Shown here: positions 43,201 through 56,300 of the stretch, in pieces
Numbering within the stretch: position 1 is the first letter of the stretch
Layout of the letters: each line of letters begins with the position of its first letter
Source: Cristatella mucedo
Taxonomy: Eukaryota; Bryozoa; Phylactolaemata; Cristatellidae
Reading direction: 5' to 3'
NCBI GenBank assembly: GCA_009760855.2
Contig: WPIO01000122.1
Span: 338,001-402,000, forward strand
DNA length: 64,000 nucleotides
Program-made: the position numbers and the translations under genes
The notes under the pieces: generated by a model
Seen by the model: the letters and a program-made list of their open reading frames with translations, nothing else
What the model was told of the DNA's origin: nothing
Databases searched by the model: none

Positions 43201-44479
43201 CTTCACCGGGGCTGCTGCAGCATATATCGTGGTAGCAGCGAGGAAGCTGGTAATAAGCGCAGGAGCGTCTGCGGGCCTTTATTTTGGCTGAAAGGCGCTG
43301 ATGTGAGGATAATAATAAAAATAATAGGTCGTTCTACCCAAGTAGAAAATCCCGAAAGTTGACCCACTATGAAAATAGCACGGTGGGATGACAGTGCATG
43401 TAAGCGACGGAGATCGTGGTGAACGATGACAGCCCTAGTTTTTGAGGTAATCCGAGCAATGAACAAAAATTGGCAAATGCATAGGTGGCTAGCATGGTTG
43501 GCTTGAAGCGGCGAGCCGATCAGCCAAATGATGCTTCAGTTTTGTTTGGCTATCTTTGCAGGTTGATTAATAGCCTGTTCAAGAAGTCACCCGTGACCGC
43601 AAGTCACACGTCAGCGAATGGCTCTCTGCCATTGGCTGCGGCTTGATACGAGACCTTCGTAGCAAAATCAAAATGCAATACTGAGGAATACAATAATTTA
43701 AATTGTATTACATAAAAATTTGAATTCTCAAAATTCATCGTCACACGAGCTATGATAACTGCAACAGAGAAGCCTCTAGATAAGATTCCGTTGCATACTG
43801 ACTGAGCCTCAACCTCTTTTAAGTATAGTATTCGTGCGGTTTAACGTTTTCATAAGACCCGTTCTGTTTTAAGGCCTCGTAGCTTCCGTTAAAGAGGGCA
43901 CTATTTCATAAGGCATTAAAATATATCATTGGCCGTCACAATTCTTTATTGCCGTCCACCATCAAGGTTCAGCCATTTTTTAAATTACTCAGGTACTCAA
44001 ATAGTTCATACAAATCATTGCTATACTATAACGTTGCTAAGATTTACTGATTGAAATGTGCAAATTTGAAGCACTGTCCTGGAATGAAGGTTAGCAATCC
44101 GAAACAGCTTCATTCAATCGGTATCAGCAACTCAAATATAAAAGAATCGTACTTGGATAGCATGCTAATTTTTGTATTTCAACCACAGAAATTTCGCAGA
44201 GCATTGCTTAAAAGCTTAAGGCTCAAGTGTCTCACTTAACTATCTATCATCCAGTATACGCTTATAAAAGTAGAAAACATCGTGACAGCCCTGTAAGATG
44301 TACTATAACGTATAGCGGCTCAAAACTTGCTTATACGTGAAGGCCAAAGTATACTCATGCTGAGGCTTTGCTCTATCTTTTGGTCCCATTGCCTTTTATG
44401 GTAAGAACAAGTGACGTTGATGAGTCAGCAGTCGTCTGAGATTACTAATTTTGGTGCACTGCTTAAGTGTAGTGTTAAT
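43201..44479. other. Unassigned sequence
   Basis: AT-rich beyond 43.6 kb. No gene or known repeat is seen. Confidence 0.5.
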
Positions 44480-44825
44480 ACTAGTAAAAATAATAATGCA
44501 TTTACAAAGTGCCCTCAGAAAACTTAATCTCTTTCTAGGCACTTTACGCATACCATAAAGGGAGTGCTATCGAATGCCGAATGGTGGCATGTTCAATGTA
44601 AACAAGCTTAGCATGGTTAGAGATGGCACACACACATAGTCAACAGGCAAATGCGTTTAGTAGCAGCATGCACGGTTTCAACTTGCATTAGCACCACGGT
44701 GAATCACGGTCTCCAAAAGATTTGAGGTTCGTACAAAACATAGCTAAATGATTTGATTCAGAAAGTAGATGGTACGATGTTTAGCATTTGGATGAGTAGT
44801 TCTGATTAATAGGCTGGAGTCGGAG
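44480..44825 (-). mobile_element. L2 LINE 3' fragment
   Basis: It starts AATAATAATGCATTTACAAA and CTTAATCTCTTTCTAGGCAC (inverted 3' end) and runs through the noncoding region into TCTCCAAAAGATTTGAGGTT, the KSF(G) coding position. It abuts a second L2 in the same orientation. Confidence 0.85.
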
Positions 44826-44829
44826 AATG

Positions 44830-46300
44830 AATAATAGTAATATGAATGCACTTGCTATAGTGCCCTCAGAAAACTCAATCTCTTTGTAGGTGCTTTACGT
44901 TTGCTGCAAAGGGAAACCCAATTGAATGGTGAGCTATATCATGCTTGTTAAACAACATGAATGACATGGTTAATGGCAGCATGAGCAGTGTCAGCATGCA
45001 TAAGCACATTAAGGACGAATCACAGGGACACATTAAATGCTGTCCTAAATAGGTGTCTTTAAGTTGTTTTTAAATGTGGTTAAGTCAGGGGAAGTTCTGA
45101 CACAAGTCGGGTAGGAGTTACAGGCCTTCGGAGCATACGAGCTAAATGCATGGTCTCCAAAGGATTTGAGGTTTGTAGGAAGTATTGGTAGACTGTTGGA
45201 TTCCGAAAAGTGGTTGGTACGATGTCTGGCATGGTGTGGGAGTAGATCTGAGAGATAGGCTGGAGCCAAGGCATGAAGCGACTTCAAACTAGGGGGACAA
45301 AACCTTAAAGTTGATCCATTCCTTGACTGGGAGCCAGTGCAGGTCGGCGAGACATGGTGTGATGTGGCAACTTCGACGCTCACGACAGACGAGCCTAGCT
45401 GTGGATTTTGGTGCCAGCTGTAGTCGTCTAATTACACATGCCGGTACGCCCGCAAACAGAGAGTTACAGAAGTCAAGACGGGATGTCACAAATGCACGGA
45501 CCAACTTAGACGTGGCATCCTTATCTAAACAAGCCCACATTTTGGTATTTTATGTAGCTGAAAGTAGGCAGACTTGATTGTGGAACTGAACTGGTCGTCT
45601 AATGAGAGGTCACTCTGGAACATGACACCTAGGTTTCGAGCTGGTTCAACAGGAGAATTGCTGGCATAGCCAAATTTGAGCTTCAGCCTTTCCAATTTCT
45701 GAATCACACTGGGTTTGCCCATAACTAGTAAGTTAGTTTCATCACCGTTTATTTTTAGAAAATTTGCTGCCATCCATGTGCGGATGTCATCAATACATGC
45801 AGCAAGTGAGTTGAGAGAATTCGAGGTGCTCGAAATATGGGAGGGATCAAAGCAAAGTTACAACTAAATGTCATCCGTATAGAAGTGAAAGCCTAGATTG
45901 TGCTTGGCAATCACATCAGCATGAGGGAGAGTATAAACCGTGAAAAGGACTGAACCTAGCACAGAGCCCTGAGGTACCCCGAACTTCAGAGGTACCTCGG
46001 ATGATCTTTGTCCATTCAAGTCAATGCTCTGGAGTCTCCCACTGAGATAGGATCTGAACAATTGCAGAGCAGTGCCATTGATGCCTAGGCGAGACGAGAG
46101 GCGCTTTAGAAGAACTTTGTGATCGATAGTATCAAAAGCTGCTGGAAGATCAAGCAAAACAAGCAGAGACACTACCTATACCTGCATTCCTAAGTAGGTC
46201 GTTGTACACCCTTAGAAATGCTGATTCTGTTGAGTGATTAGCTCTAAAGCCAGACTGTAACTTACTAGCAGGAACCGAAAGGTCTGAGACAGAGCCTAGA
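44830..46300 (-). mobile_element. L2-clade LINE with reverse transcriptase, longest copy
   Basis: On the minus strand in order: LQSGFRANHSTESAFLRVYN, LLDLPAAFDTIDHKVLLKRL, LFRSYLSGRLQSIDLNGQRS, VPLKFGVPQGSVLGSVLF and HFYTDDI (YADD-type box). After breaks come NFLKINGDETNLLVMGKPS, the RLVCRERRSC..LADLHWLPVK region and FSSYAPKACNS. These are hallmark motifs of CR1/L2-group RT, which copies LINE RNA at a nicked target. Frameshifts show it is dead. The 3' end lies at about 44830. Confidence 0.92.
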
Positions 46301-46309
46301 AGTCAAATA

Positions 46310-46400
46310 AATGCTTAATTGAAAGCTAGTGCAGGTCAGCTTGGAGTAACGTGATGTGGCATCTGTGACGAACACGACAGACCAGCCTGGCTGGTAATTA
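46310..46400 (-). mobile_element. Short L2 LINE fragment
   Basis: GAAAGCTAGTGCAGGTCAGC through ACGACAGACCAGCCTGGCTG repeats the HWLPV-coding part found at about 45330-45400. It looks like a separate insertion beside the longer copy. Confidence 0.65.
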
Positions 46401-46569
46401 ATGAATGTCATAGCAGCAGGGCCCGTACAAGGCATTTAGGTGCCCTAGACGAGATATCCGGTGCCCTCTACCTACTCACCCCTCCCTCTTCAACCTACCC
46501 ATCATGACATTAAATTCAATTTTCAGGGTTTAATTAAAAACTTATTATCACGCAATAAAATATATATTT
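46401..46569. other. Short unassigned spacer
   Basis: No recognisable features. Confidence 0.5.
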
Positions 46570-46690
46570 CATTTTCATTGTACCCTAAGAGAACTTAATC
46601 TCTGTTCGGGTGCTTCTTATATGCCACGGGGCTCGAACCTACGGCCTGGGCCAGACCATAATCACCTTGAACACCTTACCAAATGGACCA
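46570..46690 (-). mobile_element. tRNA-derived SINE with L2-like tail
   Basis: The minus strand reads TTGGTCCATTTGGTAAGGTG (A box), CGTAGGTTCGAGCCCCGTGG (B box), then AGCACCCGAACAGAGATTAA and GTTCTCTTAGGG. The last part parallels the L2 tail AGCGCCTAGAGAGAGATTAA + GTTCTCTGAGGG. It is the best example of tail sharing between SINE and LINE here. Confidence 0.78.
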
Positions 46691-46734
46691 AATTTGGTCA
46701 GTCAGTTACTTATTGATTACTGCATCAACGCATA

Positions 46735-46890
46735 TTATTAACGTATGTTTGTCAGTCTTTTTACTGACCATATTTGGCCCACAGGTTAAGTTGCTCGCCC
46801 CGAACCAACGTCTGGCCGAGATCGTGGGCTTGAGACCGGTGGCGTATGTGAAGCACCCGAATAAAGATTCACAAACACACATAAATTAAA
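46735..46890 (+). mobile_element. tRNA-derived SINE
   Basis: TTTGGCCCACAGGTTAAGTT (A box), GATCGTGGGCTTGAGACCGG (B box) and the tail AAGCACCCGAATAAAGATTC. It lies tail-out from the minus-strand copy at 46570, forming a close inverted pair. Confidence 0.72.
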
Positions 46891-47340
46891 CTTGTGGATC
46901 CAGTAATAAATACAATTTTAAAAATTGATGTTCTAAACTTAACTTTCCTGGCTTTTTTAAACAAACTGGCCGACCATTTCTTTAATGTCGAGAGACTATG
47001 CTAAATATAATTCAATATACATTTTTGCCTAGCCAACGATCCTTTCCAGACAAATTGCAGAACTTAGAGAATTTTTATTAGTTGTAACTTTTATAAAACT
47101 CGTCTTCACTGACCAATAAAATTTAATTGGTCAATACATTCCGAGTATCACTAAAAATTGTTATAAATTTCTATCGTTGTATGCAGCAATGGAAATCACA
47201 AGACCTCGTGCAGATTTGTAATCTGGGGAAGACTCCTGGCAACGGCTTGTAGCTCACATTGACAGTTCCTCTCTATTTAAATTCTTGCATGATCAATAAG
47301 TAAGAGACTCTTCCAGAGACTTGCGCACACTAAGGATATC
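46891..47340. other. Unassigned AT-rich spacer
   Basis: No gene or known repeat. Confidence 0.5.
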
Positions 47341-47645
47341 CTCCGCGGATATGTCGCAAATGGAAGATGACATGCAGGAACCCAAACGACGTGCTATGTT
47401 GTTAAATCTGTTTGAACCTTTTGGCTGTAGATTCCAATAATGCATCCATAACGACGTAATACAAGTTAACCTTATAGAACTCCTTAGGATTCAGTACAGT
47501 CTCATCATGTGGTTCATATCCGAACAGTAGTCTCTTTTTCCATTGTCGATTTGCTTCCAAAGTGAGTTCAATCTCATACTTTTTAGCCATTGTAGTTACA
47601 TCCGATAGAAGCTCTCTACACTTCGGAGTGTACTGATATACTTTT
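47340..47645 (-). pseudogene. hAT-like (ZMYM/DUF4371-type) transposase fragment
   Basis: The minus-strand frame covers YTPKCRELLSDVTTMAKKYE, then RLLFGYEPHDE and FYKVNLYYVVMDALLESTAK followed by RF. The pattern (xFY+xNxxxxxxDxLLxxxxxRF) recalls the hAT transposase core found in domesticated ZMYM-like proteins and hAT elements. Only about 80 codons are open, and neither termini nor a dimerisation domain is found. The assignment rests on motif resemblance. Confidence 0.45.
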
Positions 47646-48289
47646 AGGTATTTTCTACCTTTTTAACTAACAGTCTCAAGTCATTTGCTTTCTGTCATAG
47701 ACCCTTGCTGGTGGAATTGACTTCAAACAAAAAATGGTATACCATATAAGAAGCGATACTACAAATAGAAACTTTCAATGCTATTGGCCACTGGTTGTGT
47801 TTCAGATCTCACCACAGCTCCGGCTAATGATTTTCTGACTCATATCTTTGTGTATCTTAATCCAAAGCCTCATAGACCTCGCCAAGGTTGTAGCTTGGCG
47901 GTTTCAGTTTTCTGTCTTGTTTCACTGAGTGATTTCACCTTAAGATCACTGGCATCAGCGATATGAATTTTGAGGACACCCCAACGCAGAATAGATACTG
48001 AAACAACTTAGGTATTTGTTGCAATAATGCAAAGAAACCTGTAGCTTTAAGGCAGCTGTTTGCTTTATCATTTTGCAACTAAATTAATGCAAAGTCCATC
48101 GATGGCGGATAAATTTGTGTTCAGTACCCTCTCAGCTTCTCTGCCTCTCACATTACTGCCCTCGGCATACTCTTGACCTTTTACATTAACATCATCCAAT
48201 CTCATATATTTGAGCTGCTCAAAAGAGCTTCAGTCGTGAACGCACCGTGTGGTCTCATGTAACAGGATTAAACCAAGGAAATGCTTTCT
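47646..48289. other. Unassigned sequence
   Basis: It might contain more of the hAT-like remnant, but no motif is visible. Confidence 0.45.
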
Positions 48290-48965
48290 AATAATTGCTC
48301 CCATCCCACTTAGGTGAACACAAATTTAGTAATCTCTGTCACTCAGTGGCTTACAGCTGGTGTAGAACTCAGCAGCTAGGCTTGTCTGTCGTGAGCATCG
48401 CAGTTGCCACATCACACCACTTCTCGCAGACCTGCACTGGTTATCAGTCAAGCAACCAATTGACTTCAAGATTTTGTGGCTCACTTTAGGTCCCTTCATT
48501 CTTTGGCTCGAGCATACCTATCAGATCTACTCCCCCACCAGGCTAAGCATGGTACCACCCACTTTTCGGAATGTAACTGTTTACTTGTACTTCGTACAAT
48601 CCTCAAATCCTTTGGAGATTGTGCATTTAGTTCGCATGCTCCCAAAGCCCGGGACTCACTCTTGACTTGCGTCACGACATCCCCTGACTTGACTGAATTT
48701 AAAAATAAATTAAAAACCCTTATTTATGATAGCATTTAGTGGGTCTCTGTGATTCGTCCTTAATGTGCTTATGCATGCTGACGCTGTGCATGCTGCCACT
48801 AACCACATTTGCATGCTAACCCTGTGCATATTACCCATAACAATGTTGTTCATCAAGAATGATACCACTCACCATTCAATAGTGTTTCCTTTGCAGCCCA
48901 CACGAAGCTCCGAGAAAGAGATGGAGTTCTCTGAGGGCGCTTTATCAAGTGTATTGTTATCATTA
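48290..48965 (+). mobile_element. L2 LINE, 5'-truncated
   Basis: It begins near TCAGTGGCTTACAGCTGGTG (LVQNSAAR position), includes the DLHWL-type region and SFGDCAFSSHAPKARDSL. It ends with the noncoding tail GAGATGGAGTTCTCTGAGGG, CTTTATCAAGTG. Frames are disrupted. Confidence 0.88.
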
Positions 48966-49347
48966 CGTGACTAACTCACCTTTGAAGCTTGCCTGACTCA
49001 AGCCAGCTGTGACCACTACAGGTCATGCGGCTGAGGACAGCAGCAGCTTGACTATAGGACTACAGTATCTATAAGCCTTTGATTATTAACTCTTCGTTGA
49101 AGCTTAGAAGGGACTCTCTAGAACCGGGGTGGATTCTGTAGCACCCCTTGGGTTAGACCAACTACAAATGATTCTGCTGTTGGTTTGAGTACTCTAGATA
49201 CACGACTCCTTGGGGCTCTGCAAGACAACTACAATGTCCACCAAGCCACTCTATGGTTGCTAGGTATCCTGTTGTGTTCTTAGGGCGAAATATTGCTATA
49301 GAACTACACACTTAAAGGGAATGGAGAGCCGAGCAGTAGCTCCGGAG

Positions 49348-49351
<4 letters not shown>
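48966..49351. other. Unassigned spacer
   Basis: No recognisable features. Confidence 0.5.

Positions 49352-49402
<51 letters not shown>
49352..49402 (+). repeat. (GT)n microsatellite
   Basis: About 25 GT units. Confidence 0.95.
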
Positions 49403-49405
<3 letters not shown>

Positions 49406-50217
49406 TGTGCGCGTGTGCGTGACGTAGTGCAGCCGGCCTGACAAACCATGTCTACGGTGCTGGGTGAGCCGAGGCACGCCCAACGGTGATTAATAGCAGC
49501 TGCCGGCCAAACTGGCTGGCTGTATAGTTGCGAACGAGGTTATGCCCGAACGCTTCGTCAGCCAGTGCACATTGCTTTGTGGTTGCTGGCGCTGCAACGT
49601 ACCCCATGCGAGAGAGGCTCGAGTACTGTGACAAAATCCAGGCACTGCCGGCTTTAGCTGAGCTGCCCAGTTCTTTGTATGATTGTTGCAGTTTTACCCC
49701 TAAGACCAATGCGCTTTAGGGAAGGAGGTCGGTGACCTATATGAAAAATGACTAGTATTCACCTACATTGTGTAACAGCACAGACGTTCTTCCCCCGGTT
49801 CTCTACCGGTGGACCGTGGTATGCAGTACTGCAGTGCGGTTAAAACACAAGCGGCCACAACTTCACGTCGAAAGCGACAATTTATTGAGGGCCTATTAGT
49901 AGTGGTTAGGCGCCGGCGTGAGCACTTTACACGGCGCGAAGGCACAGGACCGACGGAGTTAACTCACCGAACTCCCGAAGCCCGGGTATAATAAAGTACC
50001 ATATGCCCGCGTCTATAGGGATGATCCCGACCCCCAGGCAGAACGCTACAGCACTTCAAGATACGAGCAGCTAATTGAGTGGCCAGCAGAACACAACTGT
50101 GAAGTTAAACTTGCACTTAGCTGTTCGTCGCCATAGGTTCGACTCTCATGCTCTTGAAGCGCAGCCTCGCATCGACTACGGAAGCTGCAGCACCGAGCTC
50201 AGCCAGTCGTCTTGTCA
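49403..50217. other. Unassigned sequence with a possible SINE head
   Basis: At 50120-50150 CATAGGTTCGACTCTCATGC resembles a B box. Otherwise no features. Confidence 0.4.
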
Positions 50218-50412
<195 letters not shown>

Positions 50413-50639
50413 CCTCCTAACTCCTGGCCTCACGCGCGACTGCTATTTTCTCGGCCCTCACTCTTGTCGTCAGTTCTCAGACTCATTCGTTTCTGCCTGT
50501 AGCCTATTAGATGGCTCCAACCCCAACTTGCCATCCTCTTGCTCTGTCTGCTTACTCACACTAGTCGGAACATCGCCGAATCGCACCGCCTGCACAAGAC
50601 TCCATTCTAACCTGAGCCAGATAGGCTAGGGAGCCGGGC

Positions 50640-50720
50640 TTGACTAGGTGCCCTAGTTGAACCAACTAAGGCAAGGGTTCGCATCGCGGCTAACCTGAGA
50701 GATGCCACAGTGCAACTGCA
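50640..50720 (+). mobile_element. tRNA-like SINE head
   Basis: GACTAGGTGCCCTAGTTGAA and GCAAGGGTTCGCATCGCGGC resemble A and B boxes at tRNA-like spacing. The downstream tail is not defined. Confidence 0.4.
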
Positions 50721-53335
50721 AACAGTTCACACTGCCAGCCCTTGCTCCTGCACTGTTCGGATGACTCTTCATGGCTATGATATTCACTCAATCAGCTGCC
50801 AAACAAGTTTTAACATGCAAAGTTGTTTGATGGCAGTTGTTAACATCTTACCAAAAGACAGCTATCTTTTAATTTTCTAGCTTCTTTCTGGCTTTCACAC
50901 TTAGCCCAGAGCACAAGCGATTGCCTAGTTCACCTCGTGGAAGCACCGGCCCTGCAAAGCAGCCGATCTCTGGGCATGGACACGGTCTTGCCATTGAGGT
51001 CTGGTAATCTTGATTGCCAAGTTGCTCTGTCCCTGTTGACCTAATAGGAAAAAAGGGACCTGCAGAGACCTTGTTGTGGTTTGCAGTAGTAGGTCGATGC
51101 ACCAGTCAATGAGAGCCGGTGACACAAAGTCGAGAGAACTAGTGGTATTAAAGTTTAAAAGATCTATTTAGTAACGTGTTTACGCTAATTCTTCCTCTCA
51201 AACCGGAGGAGGAACGTGAATCAATGTTTCTGTAGTCACCTTGGAACCGTTGAGTGAAGTGTTTGTTCGTGAGAACTTATTAAAGAGCTTAACAAAATTA
51301 ACGCTTTTCTTTTATTCAGCTGTGATTTAACAATTTCTCTATACAAATGTCAATAAGCTATAGCTAAAATGGATTCATACTGCATTACAAAATTCTCAAA
51401 GTGACTAATGATTGTTTGCGAGTAGTCACTTTTTGGCTGCCTTTAATAGCACACGTTTATTATTCCTTGCTCTGTTTCCCTTAGCAGTAAACCAAAGGTG
51501 GTCTAGGCATACGCTGGCAAATATGAGGTGTGAAATAAAAACCTATTTTTAGTGGTCCGGCTTCTGAGGGGAGCTTAACGAGAAAAGCAGCAAAAGAGTA
51601 CTCGGAGTTATTAGATCGGCGAAGATACGAGCAATATAACAAGAGCTTTGGGAAGGCTTGGCCACGTGTGTACCGGGTACAGTTTCAACGTCTGCAACTA
51701 GGCCAGGCTCAACTGGAGGAGAGGCGATGGCTCCAGGCTCATCAATTGATACAGAGTGATGTTCTTGCGGTGACCCACAAGGCCACCAATGGCTTTGCTC
51801 TTCCATATGTGGTTGAACTGCTGTACCGGGTTCAGCCTCCTCATGCCCTCAGGTCCTCTGTGGACAAAAAATTAGCTTTTCCATTCCTCCGTTTAAAGAC
51901 AGTTGGCTAGAAAATCTTTTGCTCTTCGGATCCTAGGCAGTCAAGCTCACTTCCAAAACCCTCACACAACGGCTTTTACTTTCCTGCTGCTGACTTTGGC
52001 ATGTCCTTTCATGCCAGCCTGACCTGCTAATTACTATCTCATCTGTTCTGTTGAATCACGTACACTATTCATCTTCTTTTTACTGCTTGAGATCAAGTCT
52101 GGTGGCTGCCGCATGTCTATCGAAAAACTTTTCAGGCTTTGAGTGAGCAACAAAAAACTCTCCAACGTAGCACCGCTTAGTTTTTCCTGCTTTGTGGAGT
52201 AACAGACGGGGATGTTTTATACTGCATTATAGACAATGTGGCTGCAGTTTCATCAAGTTTTAGTTGAAACAGACCTTTTGAGAAAAATTAGCTTAGGTCG
52301 GTTGCTGTGATGGCACAGAATGACAAGTGCATCAAAGCAATATTTTATTTACTAGTAAGCTGAACAATTTTAAAGTTTTTAAAGGCGAAAAGTTAGGAAC
52401 GGTAAAATTTCGTACGTAGCTACAGCGGCATTTTTAAGTCTTGGATGCTAGATTAACTTTTAGACCCCGAATGCTAGCTGTAGACAAACGTTGTTTAGTT
52501 GTTCTCAAGCGCAGCTCAGAAGGTCCACTAGAGCCAAAGACCACCACCGCCTAGGCCCACAGCCTGCTCACCCGTCATATCGATATAGGAGAAGCACAAG
52601 CAGTGGTCTCGGACTAGTGTTTTTATGAATGAGGTAGAAATGTTTGAGCACTAGCAGTTTTTTAATGAAGAGCTCCTGGGAGCGGCTGTTGACGACGGCG
52701 GGATGCAAAACTAGAGAGTCAACCGATGCAAGCGACAGCCACGGCTCACGGGTATTTGCTGGGTCAAGCGAGATGTGCTGCGGAGATTGTTTGCTGTAGC
52801 GTCAGTGCAACGGATAAGAAAGCGAAGCTTGTTCATTCGCGCACGTGGAAGGACTTGGCAAAGAACTACCACTGTGTACGAGTAGCCTACATAAGACACG
52901 TTGTTCCAACCTGCATCTGCACATTTGTGCGGCTCCGGGGCTTCCTTGAGCAGAAAACTTTACGTCTGCTTGTGGTGCTTCATCTGCTCCCCAGTGTGCC
53001 GGAAAGGATGAGCTAAGGTCAGCTAAATATCCAAAGAGTTCATTTAAAGAATAGCCAGTACAATTTCAATGGCGAGGCTAGTTTGTTCGACAGTTCGTCT
53101 AGCAAGTGAGCATACACTGGAAAGCACGTTGACCCATTCTGCCGCTCTCTCACTTTCTTTGTCTTTCTCATTAACTGGTCATCCTTTTGAACCAACCAAC
53201 CGTATGGATGACCAACACTAACCTTTTGTTGCTTTTATTTTTACTCTAGCAGCTCCCGTCCACTTTGTCCTCTAAAGTCAGTGCGCTAGGCTTGCTGGTG
53301 CACGGATTTTAAAGAATTTTGAGCATTCCGCAGCC
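50721..53335. other. Mostly unassigned sequence
   Basis: The block at 52065-52245 is shared with 17870-18060. Open frames at 51668-51910 and 52726-53016 (80 and 96 codons, plus strand) show no domain and no convincing splice context. Confidence 0.45.
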
Positions 53336-56300
53336 ATCGCTCGAAATGCACCGCAATCCACTCTAATAAGGCTAAAATGATGAACAGGACGTTGACGTTA
53401 CCGAGTAAAAGATTTGGAGAGGATATTGCAGTAAAGCTTCGATTGTACTTGTCCAGCAAATTTTCCTGTCAGAGCGTACTCTCTTACTCAATTAAATGAG
53501 CAGCAGTGGCGAAGGACTGTATCTCAATCCACAGCAATCCACGGCAATATACTCCAGTTGTCCAAAATCACCACAAATAGCTACACAAAGCTCCAAGGAA
53601 TTTAAAACATTAAACTATGCTACATGCAAAATCTACCCACACAATTTTTCGAGTTTACGAACGAGCGTTCTCACGAAGCCCACTGGAAAAAATTCCAGCG
53701 GCCGAGTTGGCATCACGGAGCATCAATTGTCAGTATTTATATACGCTGCGTCTAAAAGGAAACAGTCACTCTTTCAAGTTTCTTTGCTCATCAACTGTCA
53801 GCTATGCTCGGCAATCGACAGCTAAGGCTGGGAGCAATACCAAATTCCTTATACAATTGACCAAATTGGCTATGCGAAACGGCTACTCTTGTTCCATAAA
53901 ACATCCCACTTCGCGCGAATAAAATGCACCAACTGTGCTTTCCAGTTAAATCAAGGGCAATGCGTGGCAATTGACGGCAATGGCCCGGGAAAATACCCCA
54001 ATCCATAAAGTTACGTTACAAATAGATCAACAGCTGCTGGGAAAAACTACAGCTTGTCTTGCATATTGCACCATAGTGCATTAAATTGCAGCCACATCCT
54101 TCCAAGCAATCAAGATCGTAAAATTCGAGGGAAATGCACGATTATCGCCGGCTTCTACCACAATCTGTTTCAGATCGACTAAAAATTGGCTATTCAAAGC
54201 TCCAATTATCGCGCCTCATGTCGTTCACTGTGATTGCACATTGTTTAAACCCACTGTGTGAGTTCAATCTCGTACTTATGGCGATTGCCAGGAATGGGCA
54301 GAGAGAATACGGCAATTGTTGACGCTCTGTTACAATTAGCCACAAAACTGGTGGGAGAAGATCCAGCTGTTCGTGCGTATTACACAGCACTGTGTTAAAA
54401 GTGCACCCACATCCTTTCAAACCAATCGCGAACGTTCATTCGAGGGCGATGTACGAAAATTGGAGGCTGTTGTGCTACTGATGGCCGCTGCCGCTGCAGA
54501 TCTTGGGCATCCCACGGAAACACCAACGTGAACGAGAGAGGTAAATGAGTATCTTTATTTTGCTCAACGCCTGCGTGCATGAGAGCTTGCTGAATCGCAC
54601 TAGCTTAGTCGGGAAATAGAGCGTAAATTACGTACATCGGTTGCCCGACGCTGTGGGAGGGGTTTAACTCTAGGTCAGGCGAGGAGCAGGCTGCGATATG
54701 TCAATGGGTTAATAAGCTGCAGGTGAGGCGAACATAAGTGAGTGGGCGCTGCTATAATCTAGGTGTCGTATTCCAAAGCGGCCTCTCGTTAGACGACCAT
54801 ATCAGCTCCACAGTCAAATCAGCCTATTTTCAGCTTCATAACATTGCTAAAATTTGGGCTTGTTTAGATAAAGATACCACGTCCAAGTCGGTCCATGCAT
54901 TCGTGACATCCCGTCTCGACTTCTGCAACTCACTGCTTACTGGCCTACCAGCATGTGCGATCAGGCGATTGCAGCTGGTGCAAAACTCTGCAGCTAGGCT
55001 TGTCTGTCGTGAGCGTCGCAGTTGCCATCACACCACTTCTCGCCGACCTGCACTGGCTACCAGTCAAGCAACGGATTGACTTCAAGGTTTTGTCGCTCAC
55101 TTTTAGGTCCCTTCATTCTATGGCTCCAGCCTATCTTTCAGATATACTACCCCATCAGGCCAAGCATCGTACCACCCGCTTTTCGGAATCCAACAGTCTA
55201 GAAATACCTCATACAAACCTTAAATCCTTTGGAGACCGTGCATTTAGTTCATATGCTTCCAAAGCCTGGAACTCCCTCCCGACCTGCGTCAGAACATCCC
55301 CTGACCTGACCACATTTAAAAGGAACCTAAAAACACACCTATTTAGGACAGCATTTAGTGGGTCCCTGTGATTCGTCCTTGATGTGCTTATGCGTGCTGA
55401 CACTGTGCATGCTGCCACTAACCACATTTGCATGCTGACCCTGTGCATGTCACCCCTAACCATGTTATTCATTTTGTTTGTTTTTCAAGCATGATTTTGC
55501 TTACCATTCAATTGCATTTCACTTTACAGCAAATGTAAAGCGCCTAGAGAGAGATTAAGTTCTCTGAGGGCGCTTTATCAAGTAAATTATTATTATTATT
55601 ATTATTATTACAACAGCAGCAGCAGGTTCAGACAAGAAGGCAATGAACATGGGAAAATACGGCAAACCATGACAAATTGACACAGGTCGGCTTTGAGAAA
55701 TTCCCAAATTTTCCAGGCCACAAATCCGTATTTTTCTGGGCAATTGCCGTGCGTTGCTCTCCATTCTACATTGGCAATTGACTGAATTGATGTGTTTACA
55801 CTTTAAATATAGTATCTGTGACACACAAGAAATATTTGACATTGGCCCAGAACCTTTCCGCGTATTTTCGATGGATTGTCGTATTTGCTCGGGTCATTGC
55901 CATGATTGCATTGCCTGAGATAGAACGCACACAGCGAGCTGAAAGTACGTGGGCTCCAATTGAAACGTTACATGGAACGAGAATTGCAGCCCCATGCTGC
56001 CAATTTAGGGTCAATTTGACAAGGACTGCAGTGGACTGCCTTTTTGAGCCGAGCAGTGCATACTGCATGAATAACCAGACATTGTGTGATAGCATTTGAT
56101 TAAAATGACATGGTATCACTTTGAACAGTTCGCTTTGTGATATGCAATATAAATAGATGCATTGGGAAGCCGATTTCTGAATTGCGGTATTGGTCTGGAC
56201 AATTGCTGTGCATTACATCAGAATGGTTAAGACAACTCCAGCAAAATTATGCGAGTACACATTAAACGAGAACTAGAGCAACGTGAAATCGCTATTAAAG

